A stretch of 64,000 nucleotides of DNA, from NCBI RefSeq assembly GCF_025766255.1, contig NW_026516717.1, positions 62,001 through 126,000 on the forward strand, read 5' to 3'. The translations under genes and the position numbers were made by a program. This stretch comes from Zychaea mexicana (taxonomy: Eukaryota; Mucoromycota; Mucoromycetes; Mucorales; Lichtheimiaceae). This document shows, piece by piece, positions 11,793 to 23,350 of this stretch (position 1 is the first letter of the stretch; each line of letters starts with the position of its first letter). The notes below the pieces were generated by a model. The model searched no databases, was not told where the DNA came from, and saw only the letters and a program-made list of their open reading frames with translations.

Positions 11793-14700
11793 ATGTCTGG
11801 AGAAGCCCCATTTGCACCTTCTACGTCACCACCGCGACCACCGCAACCAACAAGGTATTATTATATTCTTTCTCCTGCTGACTTTCCTTGTTTAACAATC
11901 CGAAGTTTATGAAGCGTGCACGAAAAAGGGAACATTCAGTTTATGAACCAATGCTTGAAGGCTAATCGTCTTGATGTTCTTATCACATTCTCCCTCTAAT
12001 ATATTAAAAAGCTTTACTGTAACCGGAGAACCGACAGACGAACCAATGCAAAACAGCACTGAAAGCAGCGGCGGTCCGAAATACCCTTCCAATCCAACTA
12101 CCGAATCTCAGGCTCAGACGAAGAATGAAACTGACAACAATGGGATTGCAGACAAAGCTGTGCAACAACAACAAGTCAACACATCATCGCCTGTTGCTAC
12201 ACCTACATTAGCTGCCGCCAGTACCGCTCACAACAGCAATAACACTATGAATAGCCCTTCAGGGGCAACCACGCATTCTCCGAGCCAATCTACACCGCCG
12301 CGCCATCTACTCGACAATGCAGTGCCGTCACCAACGGCAAGTCCCGCATCAGAAAATATTACAACACAGCAACAACAGCAGCAGCAGCAACAGTCGCGAT
12401 TGGTGAGTCCGTCATCTTCCGCGGAAGCAGCAGCAGCACGATTAAAAGCAACGAGTCCTGCACCATCGCAACCAACAGCCCCTACACAACAACTACTCCA
12501 TCGCACTGCTACTGCAAGTCCAAAAGCTACGTCTAGTCCTGCAATAGCATCGGCAACATCACCTGTATGGCCACCCACTTCATCTGTTGCACCTAATGAG
12601 TCAGCTTCACCCATATCAACTGCTGCTGCTGCTGCTGCTCCTACAACAACAGCAGCAGCCCCAATCCCTCCTACAGTACAGGAACGCCAAAGAAGTTCAA
12701 TTTCGGATGCTTATCAACGTTCGTCTCCTGTCACACAACACGTTTCTGCCGCACCTGCTGATTCACTACCATCAACAGGAGCAGTTGCTGCTCCTGTACA
12801 GGAACAAGAGCCAATGTCTGATGTACGCTCATCTCCACCGCCATCACCTCAACGCACCCCACTATCGAACGGCTATCGACCACTTAATGTCAAAGACGCA
12901 TTGACGTATTTGGACCAGGTCAAGATACAATTTTCCGATCAACCAGAAATATACAACAAGTTCTTGGATATTATGAAAGATTTCAAGAGTCAAGCGTAAG
13001 TTGTGATTTTATTTTTCACATACAGAATGCAAGGAAAGAAGCAATTATGCATTAGTGAAAGGGAGCTATATTTGGATAATGGTGCTCTTCATTGTTGATG
13101 GATAATGATGACGGGAACTCACGCCACAATTGGGCTGTTTTTACATACCATCTAGAATCGATACACCAGGTGTCATTGAACGCGTTTCGTCATTGTTCCG
13201 CGGACACCCTTCTTTAATATCTGGCTTCAACACGTTTTTACCCCCGGGATATCGGATCGAATGCTCTGTGGATGAACGTGCGCGTAATATTATCAAAGTG
13301 ACGACTCCTACAGGTACAACAACCACAACGGACGGCGAGCCATTGAACCTCAACTCGGCAACATCCGAATCGCGTTACTATCAGCCGTATACGACGCATC
13401 AACAACCTCCTCAACCACAGCAGCAGCCAATACTTACGAGTGGTTACGCGATACGGGAACAACCAGCTGGGATGGGCATGGCTACATCGACTCATATTCC
13501 ACCATCACAACCACCGTCAGCAATGACACCGTCTTCACAACAACATCCATACACAAATCACCATCATCACCCCCACACGACACCATCACCTTCAGGGCAG
13601 GATGATCCCAACTCGTCCCGAAAAGCACCTGTCGAGTTTAACCACGCTATTAATTATGTGAACAAAATTAAGGTCAGTAAAAAACTTTGGAGAGAGCTAT
13701 TCGCCGATAATCACATATCACAGGTCGTATGATTTAACGTAAAAAAACTCGTTATGTAGAACCGATTTTCTGGTGAACCCGACACTTATAAGCAATTTTT
13801 AGAGATTCTGCAAACGTATCAGAAGGAACAGAAGCCTATCCAGGAAGTGTATGCTCAGGTTCAAACATTATTCAATGGTGCAAACGATCTATTGGATGAA
13901 TTCAAGCAATTTTTACCAGAAGCATCTGGAGCTGCTCCTGGAGATATGTCTGTTTTCTTTGGAGCACATTTACAAGGTGATGATCGTTATCAATTTAATA
14001 TCTAAATATACAAATTGGGCTTGTAAAAATAACTCACGTGTGTGTGTAATTTCATGTAGGAAAACGGGGCTCTATGATGGTCCCTAGTCTTTCAACGAGT
14101 GGTAATCGCAAGAAACGCATGAGCGCTGCGGGTATCAATAGGGTAAAATATCAAAGAACAATGAGGAAAAGGGGAGGGAACGTCGGAGAGGGAGAGCGCT
14201 GTAGGTTTGTTGATACGTGATATGGTAGATGTCTAACGTTCGTGGTGGCCTGGATACCGATGACGACTTGCAGCCTTCGCGTGCAACTGTTTCTGCTGAA
14301 GAAGCCGAGTTTTTTGAACGCGTCAAGAAATACATTGGCAACAAGGCAACTTACCGGGCTTTCCTAAAGCTTCTCAATCTCTTCAGCCAACAAATTCTTG
14401 ACCAGAACCTACTGGTTGCGCGTGTTGAAAGCTTTATCGGCGGTAATGGTGAGCTGTTTGAATGGTTCAAGACGCTCGTTGGCTACGACACAAAGGAGGA
14501 TCTATTAGACAATGAACCGCGGTCTAAGGAAAAGCTGGATTTGGCACTCTATGTATCTTATGGTCCAAGTTATCGTCGTGTGCCGAAAGAGGTAAAGCAA
14601 AAGAAACGTCTTTTCATGGCTCTACAAGGACAAAGAACTATTCGGTTCACTAATGGGTGTTGTATGTTGTTTGGGGATTGCTGAGTAAAGCAGTGGCAGG

Positions 14701-17700
14701 AGCAAGCATGCTCAGGACGTGACACTCTTTGCCGAGAAGTCTTGAATGATGAATATGTATCCCATCCACGCTGGGCAAGTGAAGATAGCGAATTTGTTGC
14801 ATCCAAAAAGAACCATTTCGAAGAGGCATTGCATCGTGTGGAAGAAGAAAGGTACTTGAAGAGTATTTAGTGTATACAAGATTGGAAAGGGGGGTGGAAC
14901 TGCTTTTTACTTTATGTATCATGAGTAACTGACAACAAACTTTGCTAAAACAATTAGATACGACTATGATCTCAGCATCGAGGCCAATCTTAACACAATT
15001 GCACTTTTGGAACCTGTATCAAAGAAGATCTCGGTCATGAGTCTTGACGAGAAGGCTACTTTCCGTCTACCACCAGGGTTAGGTGGTCCTTCGAAAGCAA
15101 TCTACCAACACATTATCAAAAAAATCTACGGTCCTGAGAGAGGCGTTGAAATCATTGAGCTTGTACACGACAATCCTGTGCCAACAGTGCCTCTGTTACT
15201 CAAGCGCTTAAAGCAAAAGGATGATGAGTGGAAACGTGCACAGGTAGATGATCAAACAGCCTTTACTAAGCAAAATGAAACACAAGTTACTTATCCTTTG
15301 TTTTTATAGCGTGAATGGAACAAAATCTGGCGCGAGGTCGAGTCTCAAAATTATTACAAGGCATTAGATTATCAAGGCGTCACTTTCAAGAGCAGCGACA
15401 AAAAAGCAATGGGAACCAAGGCGCTTTTGGGCGAGATTGAAAACATCCGCAGCATGCAGCCAGAAAAGCGTCTGTTTCTGAAAGGACGACCCATGGTGGT
15501 ACCTGATGGTGGCAGCCGGTTACCCCCTCAATTCTCATTTTCGTTCAAAGACCAGCCGACTTTCAAGGACGTGACACGTCTTGTTTTATCGTTCCTCGAG
15601 CGTCAAGACATCTACAGCCAAGAAGAATGTGACGGCTTACGGTCTGTGTTGGAGACGTTCGTGCCAGCCATGTTTGACGTGCTGGATATCTCGCCAAGCA
15701 CCGTGCTGCCGAAAGGCCGTGGTCAAGTAGAAGGAGACGAGGATGAGATGATGGCCGAAGCTGACGATGAAGGTGGTGATGACGAACGGGGTATGCCGTC
15801 GTCCTCTTATGACTCGGACGGTGATATCGGTATGGATGAAGCCTCGTCATGGCGCCGTTCAATGCGACCCAACAATGGCAATAGCACCACCGACAAACAA
15901 GCCGCAGGTACGCAATCCGGATCAGCGTCAAGTCAAAACGATACTGCTCAGCGCACAGCAGAAGATGCGCCCAATCTTAGTGGCGCTGTTGGAGGTGGTC
16001 CGTCACCACCGCCAGAAGAGGCGGTTGATAACGACCCATTGGACGAAGGCAAACCCAAACCACCAGTTATCACCTTTTTTGGAAATGACACATTCTATTG
16101 CTTTGTTCGCTTATTCCAAGTAAGCTAAGAAAGGACGGGGGTTACGAATAGCCTAACAGACATATTAATCGTTTTTTGTTTCGCTTATACAGCTGGTCTA
16201 TACCCGCCTTCAGAAAATGAAGTTGGCCGACATTGCATACCGCAAATCCCCAGAAAGCACAAAACGAGCAAACAAGGCTGCCCTTGATTTAAATGCAGAC
16301 AATGTCGTTATCCATGGTAATTATCGCTTAGAGTAGTAAGATAATATAGCGTGTATGTATGTATATACTTACATATCTTTCAATCCTTTAATAGATGTTG
16401 AAATGGATTTCAGCCACGGCTACTATCATGCACTATTGGACCTTATCGACCTCTTCTTTGATGGAACTGTTGATCAAGCTTCATTTGAGGAGTGTTCTCG
16501 TTACATTTTCGGCTCGAAGGCATATATAATGTTTACTATCGACAAGCTCATTCTACTTTTAACCCGTCACGTAAGCTCTATTACGAAAGATGAAGGTGCA
16601 TATAACTTACACGACAACCCGCGTTTTCATTTCATTGTATAGATGCATCATATTATGTCAGACGTTCGATCTCGACAATTGGTCGAACTCTTCCGAACTT
16701 ACAGAAACCTTGAGCATCCACCTGATGCTCAACAGTTAGCAACATACAAGCTGCGAGCCGAACAAGATGTAATTGGTCCAGAGCAAAACATCTATGGCAT
16801 TGTGTTTGTGAGTATATTCTTTAATCATGTCCATATTTATTCTTATTGAAAAGATAAGGTCGATACTCATTGAGTTCATTTCAAAGGACACTGGCACGCG
16901 GATACTGTCGATCCAGCTGCTTGATCAGGAAGACTACCCTCTAGAGACCGACGCACGGACCGCATATAATGACTATATTACAGACTTTGCCGACTTTAAT
17001 GTACCAACACGTGGAATAGACGACCAGAATCTCAAACAACAATTCTTAAAACGGTATGACATAAGAAGAACGAGGATCAAAATCGCAATAAGTCACACGC
17101 TAAATCTCGAGGAACTATATAATAGAAATGTTACGGGAAAACGTAAACGAGAAGACAATGAAGACGCTTATGTCTATCCCGGAATGCAGTACAAGATAAG
17201 CAAGGAGTCATACCACATGTTTTACATTATCGACACAGAAGACACATTTATACGGAAACGGAGGGCGGTAGCACGAGAAGAAGAAGAAAAATCAGCAGCA
17301 GCAACAGCAACAACAACAACAACGGAAGAGTCCAAATGGCGAAGCTGGCTGGAGTCTGAGAAGGGTTGGAGTCGCGGTGTGGATGACAAGGGGAAGGCTG
17401 AAAAGGATGCCGAGGCATTGCTTACCGGAAAGAAGACAGTCAAAGACAAGGAAAACGGTGGCGATAATGACATGCAGATAAAGAACGATATTGGGGACGA
17501 AGAGCAATCAAAAGCAGCAGCAGCAGCAATAGTGCCATCATCATCCACACCACCAACAACCGCAGCAACAGAAGCACCGCCACCGTCTATTACTGCTGAC
17601 AAGGACGGACCAGCACCGGAGTCAAAACCAGCAGAGCAGAAATCTGCTCCTGACAAGAGACCCAAAACCCCACCACCATCACAAACAACAGACAGGAGCA

Positions 17701-17735
17701 AAAGCCCCGAACAACAACAAATAGTACCAGAATGA
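11793..17735 (+). CDS. SIN3: SIN3 transcriptional co-repressor scaffold
   Basis: Thirteen exons give 1609 aa: 11793-11854, 12012-12995, 13156-13672, 13760-13976, 14060-14142, 14229-14591, 14691-14851, 14958-15243, 15310-16119, 16193-16316, 16395-16570, 16643-16807, 16854-17735. SIN3 is the nuclear scaffold of the Rpd3-type histone deacetylase complex. The N-terminal 300 residues are Ser/Thr/Pro/Gln/Ala-rich. PAH1 spans about 312-385 ([13 protein letters not shown], split by intron 2), PAH2 507-575 ([16 protein letters not shown], split by intron 3) and PAH3 643-705. The HDAC-interaction domain follows at about 715-870 ([10 protein letters not shown], then [21 protein letters not shown]). The C-terminal Sin3 domain ([29 protein letters not shown]) ends before a Lys/Glu/Pro-rich tail. 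Intron 12 is only 46 nt with an unusual AAAAG acceptor. All phases close, so the model is firm apart from the short first exon. Confidence 0.93.
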
Positions 17736-17836
17736 AATGGTGTTGTCATGTGTGAATAAGACGTTAAAAAAAAGCAAAATAAATATATTTACATATCACA
17801 AATCTACTAGCATGATAGTTTGGGGCGCGGGTTGGA

Positions 17837-18538
17837 TTATAACATATGCACGGTGGAGATGTTTGGTACAGCGCCATGATTGACGAGTATTTCAATCATA
17901 TCCCATAACTCCTTCTTTACACACTGTTGAAGGGTTTCGTCATCGGGTTTGACGCCGAGGTCATCAAGAAAGTACAAGACCATTTCGGTGTTTTTGCGAG
18001 CAGCGCATACTCGGAGGGCCATGTTGTTCTTTGCGGTGGCATCAGCACCAAATGCCATGAGCGTCTTGACCATATCCAAATGGCCAAGCTGTGCAGATTT
18101 GATGATAGGGTATCCTTGCGGTTTGTGTGGCGACGCACCGCGCTCCAGCAAACGTCGTACGAGTTCATGCGTTTCGATGGATATGAACAGCCGAGGTGGC
18201 AACATGCGGTCGTTGAGACGAATGGTATTGCCATTATTGTAAAGTTGGTCGAATTTCTCGAGTAGGCGTATTGAAAAGAACCGGTATTTGAGTCCTTCTT
18301 CTACAGCTTGCACACGATTGCCTTGACATTTATACATGAGCCAGTCTATCTTTGTAGTGTCCGAACAGTGTTGCAGTTGGGGACAGACGAGGGCGAGTTG
18401 GGCATTCGACGACAGAATGAATATCTCAGAGACGAGTTCGTAAGGTAGAGCATTTATTGGAAATGGTTTGCATGGTATTAATGAGGAGATAGACGATAGC
18501 CGTGGCCGTTTACGACGATCATTACTCTTGTTGGGCAT
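17837..18538 (-). CDS. F-box-like and ankyrin-repeat protein
   Basis: A single exon of 233 aa from ATG 18538 to TAA 17839-17837. Residues about 1-20 are basic. At 26-50, PINALPYELVSEIFILSS.AQLALVCPQL resembles a short F-box. Residues about 110-233 form ankyrin-type helices: ETHELVRRLLERGASPH, IIKSAQLGHLDMVKTLMAFGADATAKN, ALRVCAARKNTEMVLYFLDDLG, and a last DMIEILVNHGAVPN. Proteins of this shape are often adaptors for ubiquitin ligases, but no target can be inferred. The gene is convergent with SIN3 (about 100 nt between stops) and divergent from EMG1, sharing a 181-nt promoter. Confidence 0.7.
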   Translation of the reverse strand: MPNKSNDRRKRPRLSSISSLIPCKPFPINALPYELVSEIFILSSNAQLALVCPQLQHCSDTTKIDWLMYKCQGNRVQAVEEGLKYRFFSIRLLEKFDQLYNNGNTIRLNDRMLPPRLFISIETHELVRRLLERGASPHKPQGYPIIKSAQLGHLDMVKTLMAFGADATAKNNMALRVCAARKNTEMVLYFLDDLGVKPDDETLQQCVKKELWDMIEILVNHGAVPNISTVHML

Positions 18539-18719
18539 CAAGAAAAGAAGAAAATAGAATCGCCTGTTGCTATATATGTAGAACTTCCATGAGAAGAAGA
18601 GTTAGGGTGGCTTATAGCAGCTGCTTGAAAGGGAAAATTATGCGTACTCCCCCCCAATGCTGGCTCTTTTTTTGTGAAGTTTTTCCCAAACCTACCCTCC
18701 CTTTTTAATTATACTCAAC
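18539..18719. promoter_or_regulatory. Short shared promoter between the ankyrin gene and EMG1
   Basis: Only 181 nt separate the two divergent start codons. The interval has a TTAGGGTGG at 18602-18610, which resembles the TTAGGG core bound by Tbf1/telobox factors on ribosome-biogenesis promoters in other fungi. It also has a T/C-rich stretch (18663-18710) just before the EMG1 ATG. Co-regulation is inferred from geometry only. Confidence 0.4.
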
Positions 18720-19794
18720 ATGGCTGATCCTAGCAACAAACGCAACGCCAAAGACGACGGTGCTGCTGAAAAGCAACAACAAGCCAAACGTATCAAGGTC
18801 GGCGAGACTCGCAAGAGCACCGATGTTTTTATGGTACCCCAGGCACCCAAGGTTCCAAAGACAGAGATCGAAAAGGAAAATTCACGCAGATTGATTGTCG
18901 TTCTCGAACAAGCAACACTCGAAACACTTAAAATTGGCAAAAACAAAGAAGGCAATTATCAATTGCTTAATGTCGACGATCACTTGCACATTTTGAAAAA
19001 GAACAATCGCGAAACATATGAAGCCAGACCGGATATTCTGCATCAGGTAGAGAGAGATATAATTTAATTGTGACGGAAAAAAATAAAGAAATGGGACATG
19101 GTTTACTCAAATTTAGGTCAATTTATAAAACGATAGTGTCTTTTAACGCTACTGGACAGTCCCATCAACAAGGCAGGTTTGCTGCAAGTCTATATCCATA
19201 CCCAAAAGAACGTGTTGATTGAAGTCAACCCACATATCAGAATTCCGAGAACGTTCAAGCGATTTGCCGGTTTGATGGGTAAAAAAACAAAAAGCTTTTG
19301 TGTAGTTCATTTATTTTTTTGATTTGCCTTACTGATAACCCATTGTTCACCGGATGGATCTATACATATACACACATCTAGTTCAATTGTTGCATAAATT
19401 GAGCATTCGAGCTGTGAACGGAAACGAAAAGTTGCTGCGAGTGATTGAAAACCCAGTCGAGAAGTATTTCCCTACCAACTGTCATAAAATAGGTAAAAAA
19501 AGATTTATAAACAGGCAAAGCAAAAAAGGGTTGTCATAGAAATTAACCGTTATCATCATCATCGATTTAGCTCTTTCATGGGACGCTCCATCAGTACGAT
19601 TATCAGAATACATGCCTTCGATTCCGAAAGACAAAAATATCGTTGTAGCTGTCGGTGCCATGGCTCACGGTACGGATGATTTCGCCGATTCCTATGTGGA
19701 TGACAAGATCAGTGTGTCCGAGTACTCTTTATCAGCATCCGTGGCTTGTGGCAAGCTCGCTGGTGCTGTCGAGGAGATGTGGGGTATTTTGTAA
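18720..19794 (+). CDS. EMG1: 18S rRNA pseudouridine N1-methyltransferase (small-subunit biogenesis factor)
   Basis: Four exons, 18720-19046, 19137-19278, 19382-19492 and 19571-19794, encode 267 aa, close to yeast Emg1/Nep1 (about 250). Emg1 methylates a hypermodified pseudouridine of 18S rRNA and is needed for 40S assembly in the nucleolus. After a basic N-terminus (about 55 residues) comes the SPOUT domain: [77 protein letters not shown] (joined across intron 2). It ends with [14 protein letters not shown] and [25 protein letters not shown]. The SAM-binding VGAMAHG loop and the knot-forming C-terminus are intact. Start chosen as the first ATG after the T/C tract. Confidence 0.95.
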
Positions 19795-20536
19795 AGGGGA
19801 TGGGGGTTCAAATGTTATTTTTTTTGTTTTTTTTTCTTGTATGTATATATGTAATGTGGTTAGATTATAAAAAAATTGGCAACCAATCTCAATTTTGTAT
19901 GATTTTGTAATATGTCTGAAGACTTATATCCCGCGTGCTAGTTGACTGCCAATGTGTGTATATCTTGTTCATTGTTCTGGTACATGCCGCATAGTATCGT
20001 TCAACATATCTTCTTTCTGTTTCTTTTCTGTATGTAAGCTCGACCGTGGATTGAACCAATAAGATAGGCAGCTCATCAATCAGTGTAGATAGTGTGTGAT
20101 ATCGTTGAGTTCCTTGGAACCCATTAACAGTGAAATAGACCACAAGATATCATCTTGTAGTAGCTGAACATATAGTACCTACCTATCCATTTCCTCTTAC
20201 CAAAAACACACACATATAATAAAAGTTTCTTATGTTGAGTTTCACGATGAATTATATTTTGCAATAGATAAACGCTTAATGAAAATAAATTACAAGTACA
20301 AAGAAATTGGGTGCCTAGATAGAAAGGAATGTTTGATGTTGAAGAACTAGTAATAGATAAAGGATAAGAAGAAGAAGAGTGGTGATAAAGAAGTAGAAAA
20401 TAACAATTACAAGGACAAAAAGTGAAATGGGGAATTGGTATAACAAAGGAAAAGAATGCGTTTTACAAATTAGGAAAAAAATAGCGTAGAGGAGTGGTTG
20501 TTGTGAGTATATACATTTCTTATGCCGTCTTTCGTT
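19795..20536. other. Convergent 3' spacer
   Basis: A/T-rich spacer between EMG1 (plus) and the Ser-rich gene (minus). It has T-runs at 19818-19840 and purine-rich sequence at 20340-20420. No coding frame of normal composition is seen. Confidence 0.4.
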
Positions 20537-21444
20537 CTAGCAAAGTAACGATCTGATGCTCATTTCTACTTTGCGATTAGAATCCGTCTTGCCCGACGCC
20601 CTATCGTTGCCAGCCATACTAGACGCCGATTGATATGTGTTGCGTGAGCTGTACTGCGCTGCAGATGCTGCTGCATTCAAAGTACTGCTTGATGTTTGCA
20701 GAAAGTACTGTGTCGTTGGATGCGTGACGTTCGGTCCTCCCCGTGGCGAGCCAGTCGTCATTTTTGTTGGAGGCACAGGTGCGAATCGATAAGCCAGCGT
20801 CGAATACCGACTACTGGATTCCCGGGCGCTGCTCAAGGGAGCAGAAACAAAGGTTGGTTTCGAAACGGTTGCAGCAGCAGCAGATGAAGAAGGAGTATAG
20901 GTCGATGCAGATGAAGAAGAAGAGGAGCTTGTCGTGTCGCTGTTGTCTGGACTGCTGTTGTGGTGGTGACGATGGTTGTTGATCGTGTTGATAGTGTTGT
21001 TATTATTATTATTCGTGTTGCTGCTGCTGCTGCTGCTGCTGCTGCCATGGTCATATGCATTATTGGATGCTGTGAACGAGTTCCTGCCGATCCGTGTTTG
21101 CCACGACGACGCTAGAGATGATGATGCAAAAGAAGGCGATGAGCGATGCGTGACAGGGGCGACGTTTACTTTGGCAGGCTCGATCTTGGAGATCCCGACG
21201 AGGAAGAAAAAAAAATGTTGTTGCGGAATATCAAATGGGCACTCCTCGTTCTGCAAAGCTGCACGACTCTATAGTATTATTGTTACTAAAAAACCGGGCA
21301 GTATCAGTAGCAGCAACGGGTACTGTCCACCGTTCCTATTACAAAGCATTACCAAGGCCTTTCACGACCCAAAGGAGATGCCAAAAACTGAGATCGATCC
21401 TGCCATCGGACAAAAATTGCCATTCTTCTGGCAACATTCCACAT
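20537..21444 (-). CDS. Ser/Asn-rich protein of unknown function (start uncertain)
   Basis: A minus-strand frame is open from about 21266 to a TAG at 20539-20537. It has no ATG near its 5' end. The most economical model joins a short first exon 21444-21353 (ATG, then RRMAIFVRWQDRSQF; donor GTAATG) to 21266-20537 (acceptor ATAGAG), giving 273 aa in frame. The protein is disordered: poly-Ser, poly-Asn, His and Ala runs, then a Ser/Thr/Ala-rich tail. No domain is recognised. The first exon is only a proposal. It would make the gene divergent from the FCP1-like gene if that one starts at 21586. Confidence 0.4.
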
Positions 21445-21585
21445 AAGCAAGATCTGTACTACAATTCAACAACAGTGACAGTTGAACAACAACAACATAG
21501 CTATTGCCCAACGAAATATCATGTTGGTAGTCATAACAACAATGCAAGCCCGCGTGCCTATGCAATAAAACCCCCAACAACAACG

Positions 21586-22994
21586 ATGACTCAACATGAC
21601 TATCAAAGACGAGGCTTTATCAGAAACCAATTGTTGCGCAGCACAAGTGGCAACAACAACAACAACAACAGCAGCAGCAGCAAAATTCGGTCCTTTTCTT
21701 CTCCTTTTACTTTTTATCAACACAACCGCCATTTCCACTGTGCAAAAAGGCAACTCATGACCGGAACTGATCCTTCTATTGCTCCAAATCCCTTACCACG
21801 ATCGTCAGATAATATAACCGACTTTGATAATGGCGGTAATCGAGGACGTGGTCGTGGACGAGGCCGTGGTCCTGGACGAGGACGAGGACAACAATTTCAC
21901 AATACCAATGACGGTGAATTTCATACCCATCAACGCCACTTTCATTACCAGTCGTCGTCATCCCATTACTCTAGAGGACGTCATGAGGTTCCTTTTGGAT
22001 ATACACCAACAGCAAGACAGACACAAGAATATACATCATACAGTAACAAAAAGCAAGGGTTACCGTCGTCGCTGTTGACCAGACAATCCCCACGCGAAAG
22101 TTACATGAAGCTGAGTCAACAACCGTCGACTGTGCTGGCTGAACCTATTGATGACAAAAAGCTGCTTATTCTTGATTTGAACGGCACTTTGGTAAATGAA
22201 TCAAAAATAAAGAGAGAGAGAGAGAATATATGTGAGGTGATATACCACATGTTACGCAGACTGATACAAACAATGATACTAAGTGCGTGAATGCTTCACA
22301 TTAAATCTAGGCGAGTCGTACCACTAACAGACGAAGCATGTATGTACGACCGTATCAGGACAAGTTTCTCGACTACATTTTTCGACACTTTAAAGTGATG
22401 GTATGGAGCTCTGCACAGCCCCACTCGGTGAACAGCATGTGCCGTTTGTTTGGATCCTATGTGGACGATCTTTTGCTTACTTGGGACCGGCGCTACTTTA
22501 ATTTGTCTACGGGTGATTACAACCGGAAAACCGTGACGCTGAAAGATTTGGAGGTCGTGTGGCGTGCGCTGGGCCAAGATACGTATGATGCCTCCAACAC
22601 AATCTTGGTGGATGATTCTCCTGCCAAGGCGATCCTTCAGCCCTACAACAGCATCCACTTGAAAGAATTCGACCACACGTCGCCCACATTCCGCAAGTAT
22701 GGCGAGGCCGAACTGTTGCATGTTGTGCGGTACCTGGAGCAAGTGCGGATACAGAGCAATGTGTGTAGTTTTATGCGAGAACAGCCGTTCGTGAGTCCCG
22801 ATCCATCGCAAGACAAGGAGAACGAGTTCAGAGTGTACCACTATGTGTTTGATCAAGAAGGACGGCGATTGCATAGCTTTGAACCAAAAGAGCCAGAAGC
22901 GGGAGAGGCAGAGGTTGGAAATGAGAGCGATGACGACGATATCGATGTAGTAGTAGCGCAACTTGAACAAAAGCTCAAGTCGACGACGATATAA
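21586..22994 (+). CDS. FCP1-homology (HAD) phosphatase-like protein with RG-rich N-terminal region
   Basis: Two exons, (21586 or upstream)-22191 and 22311-22994. The frame is open back to an ATG at 21235. The ATG at 21586 gives 429 aa and avoids overlap with the minus-strand gene, so it is preferred. The N-terminal region has poly-Asn/Ser and an RGRGRGRGRGPGRGRG tract (about residues 85-105), typical of RNA-binding RGG regions. The FCP1/NIF domain follows: LLILDLNGTL at the exon 1 end, then RPYQDKFLDYIFRHFKVMVWSSAQPHSV, ILVDDSPAKA and the NSIHLKEFD motif. Motif I is DLNGT rather than DxDGT, so the second Asp is Asn. Enzymes of this fold dephosphorylate Ser on proteins such as RNA polymerase II. 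The D-to-N change suggests altered activity. AATAAA overlaps the 3' end at 22996. Confidence 0.8.
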
Positions 22995-23224
22995 AAATAA
23001 ACTTTTTTTCTTGGTTGTGTGAAATGTACTACATACAACGTCGTTTTGCTGTATGGGCGGACCGTGAATACGGGGCGTACGGTGTACAAGGACTTATTGA
23101 AAGTGCCCTGGTTGAGATCACTTTTTGCGTAACCTCACTCCCGAAAAAGAAACGCTCGAATCTTCGCAACTTTTTTCGTTTTATTTTTACCTTTTTGCTA
23201 TCATTTTCCTTGCTCCCTCTTTTC

Positions 23225-23266
<42 letters not shown>

Positions 23267-23350
23267 CGCTTTTATATAGTTTCCAATATCCTTTCTTTTG
23301 CTCTTCCTCTTCTTCCCTTGACAGCCCCACCCAATCCATCCTAACGGACA
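22995..23350. other. Promoter of the GT2 gene with long CT microsatellite
   Basis: No gene is seen. AATAAA at 22996-23001 ends the upstream gene. A (CT)n tract at about 23229-23262 and flanking pyrimidines lead into the GT2 start. Confidence 0.6.
23229..23262. repeat. (CT)n microsatellite
   Basis: About 17 uninterrupted CT units, 90 nt upstream of the GT2 start codon. Confidence 0.9.

Noticed and set aside
12228..12614. Minus-strand 128-codon Val/Ala/Cys-rich frame in SIN3 exon 2
   Set aside because: Reverse complement of the Gln/Ala/Ser-rich coding stretch; poly-Cys arises from CAG/CAA repeats.
16808..16853. Retained intron or sequencing error in SIN3 instead of a 46-nt intron
   Set aside because: Reading through shifts out of the conserved C-terminal frame, while GTGAGT..AAAAG restores it; kept as an intron though short.
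17222..17749. Minus-strand 175-codon frame over the SIN3 tail
   Set aside because: Shadow of a low-complexity coding exon that fits SIN3 in phase.
22296..22970. Minus-strand 224-codon frame opposite the FCP1-like exon 2
   Set aside because: The plus strand carries the recognisable HAD domain; the minus frame has no family signal.
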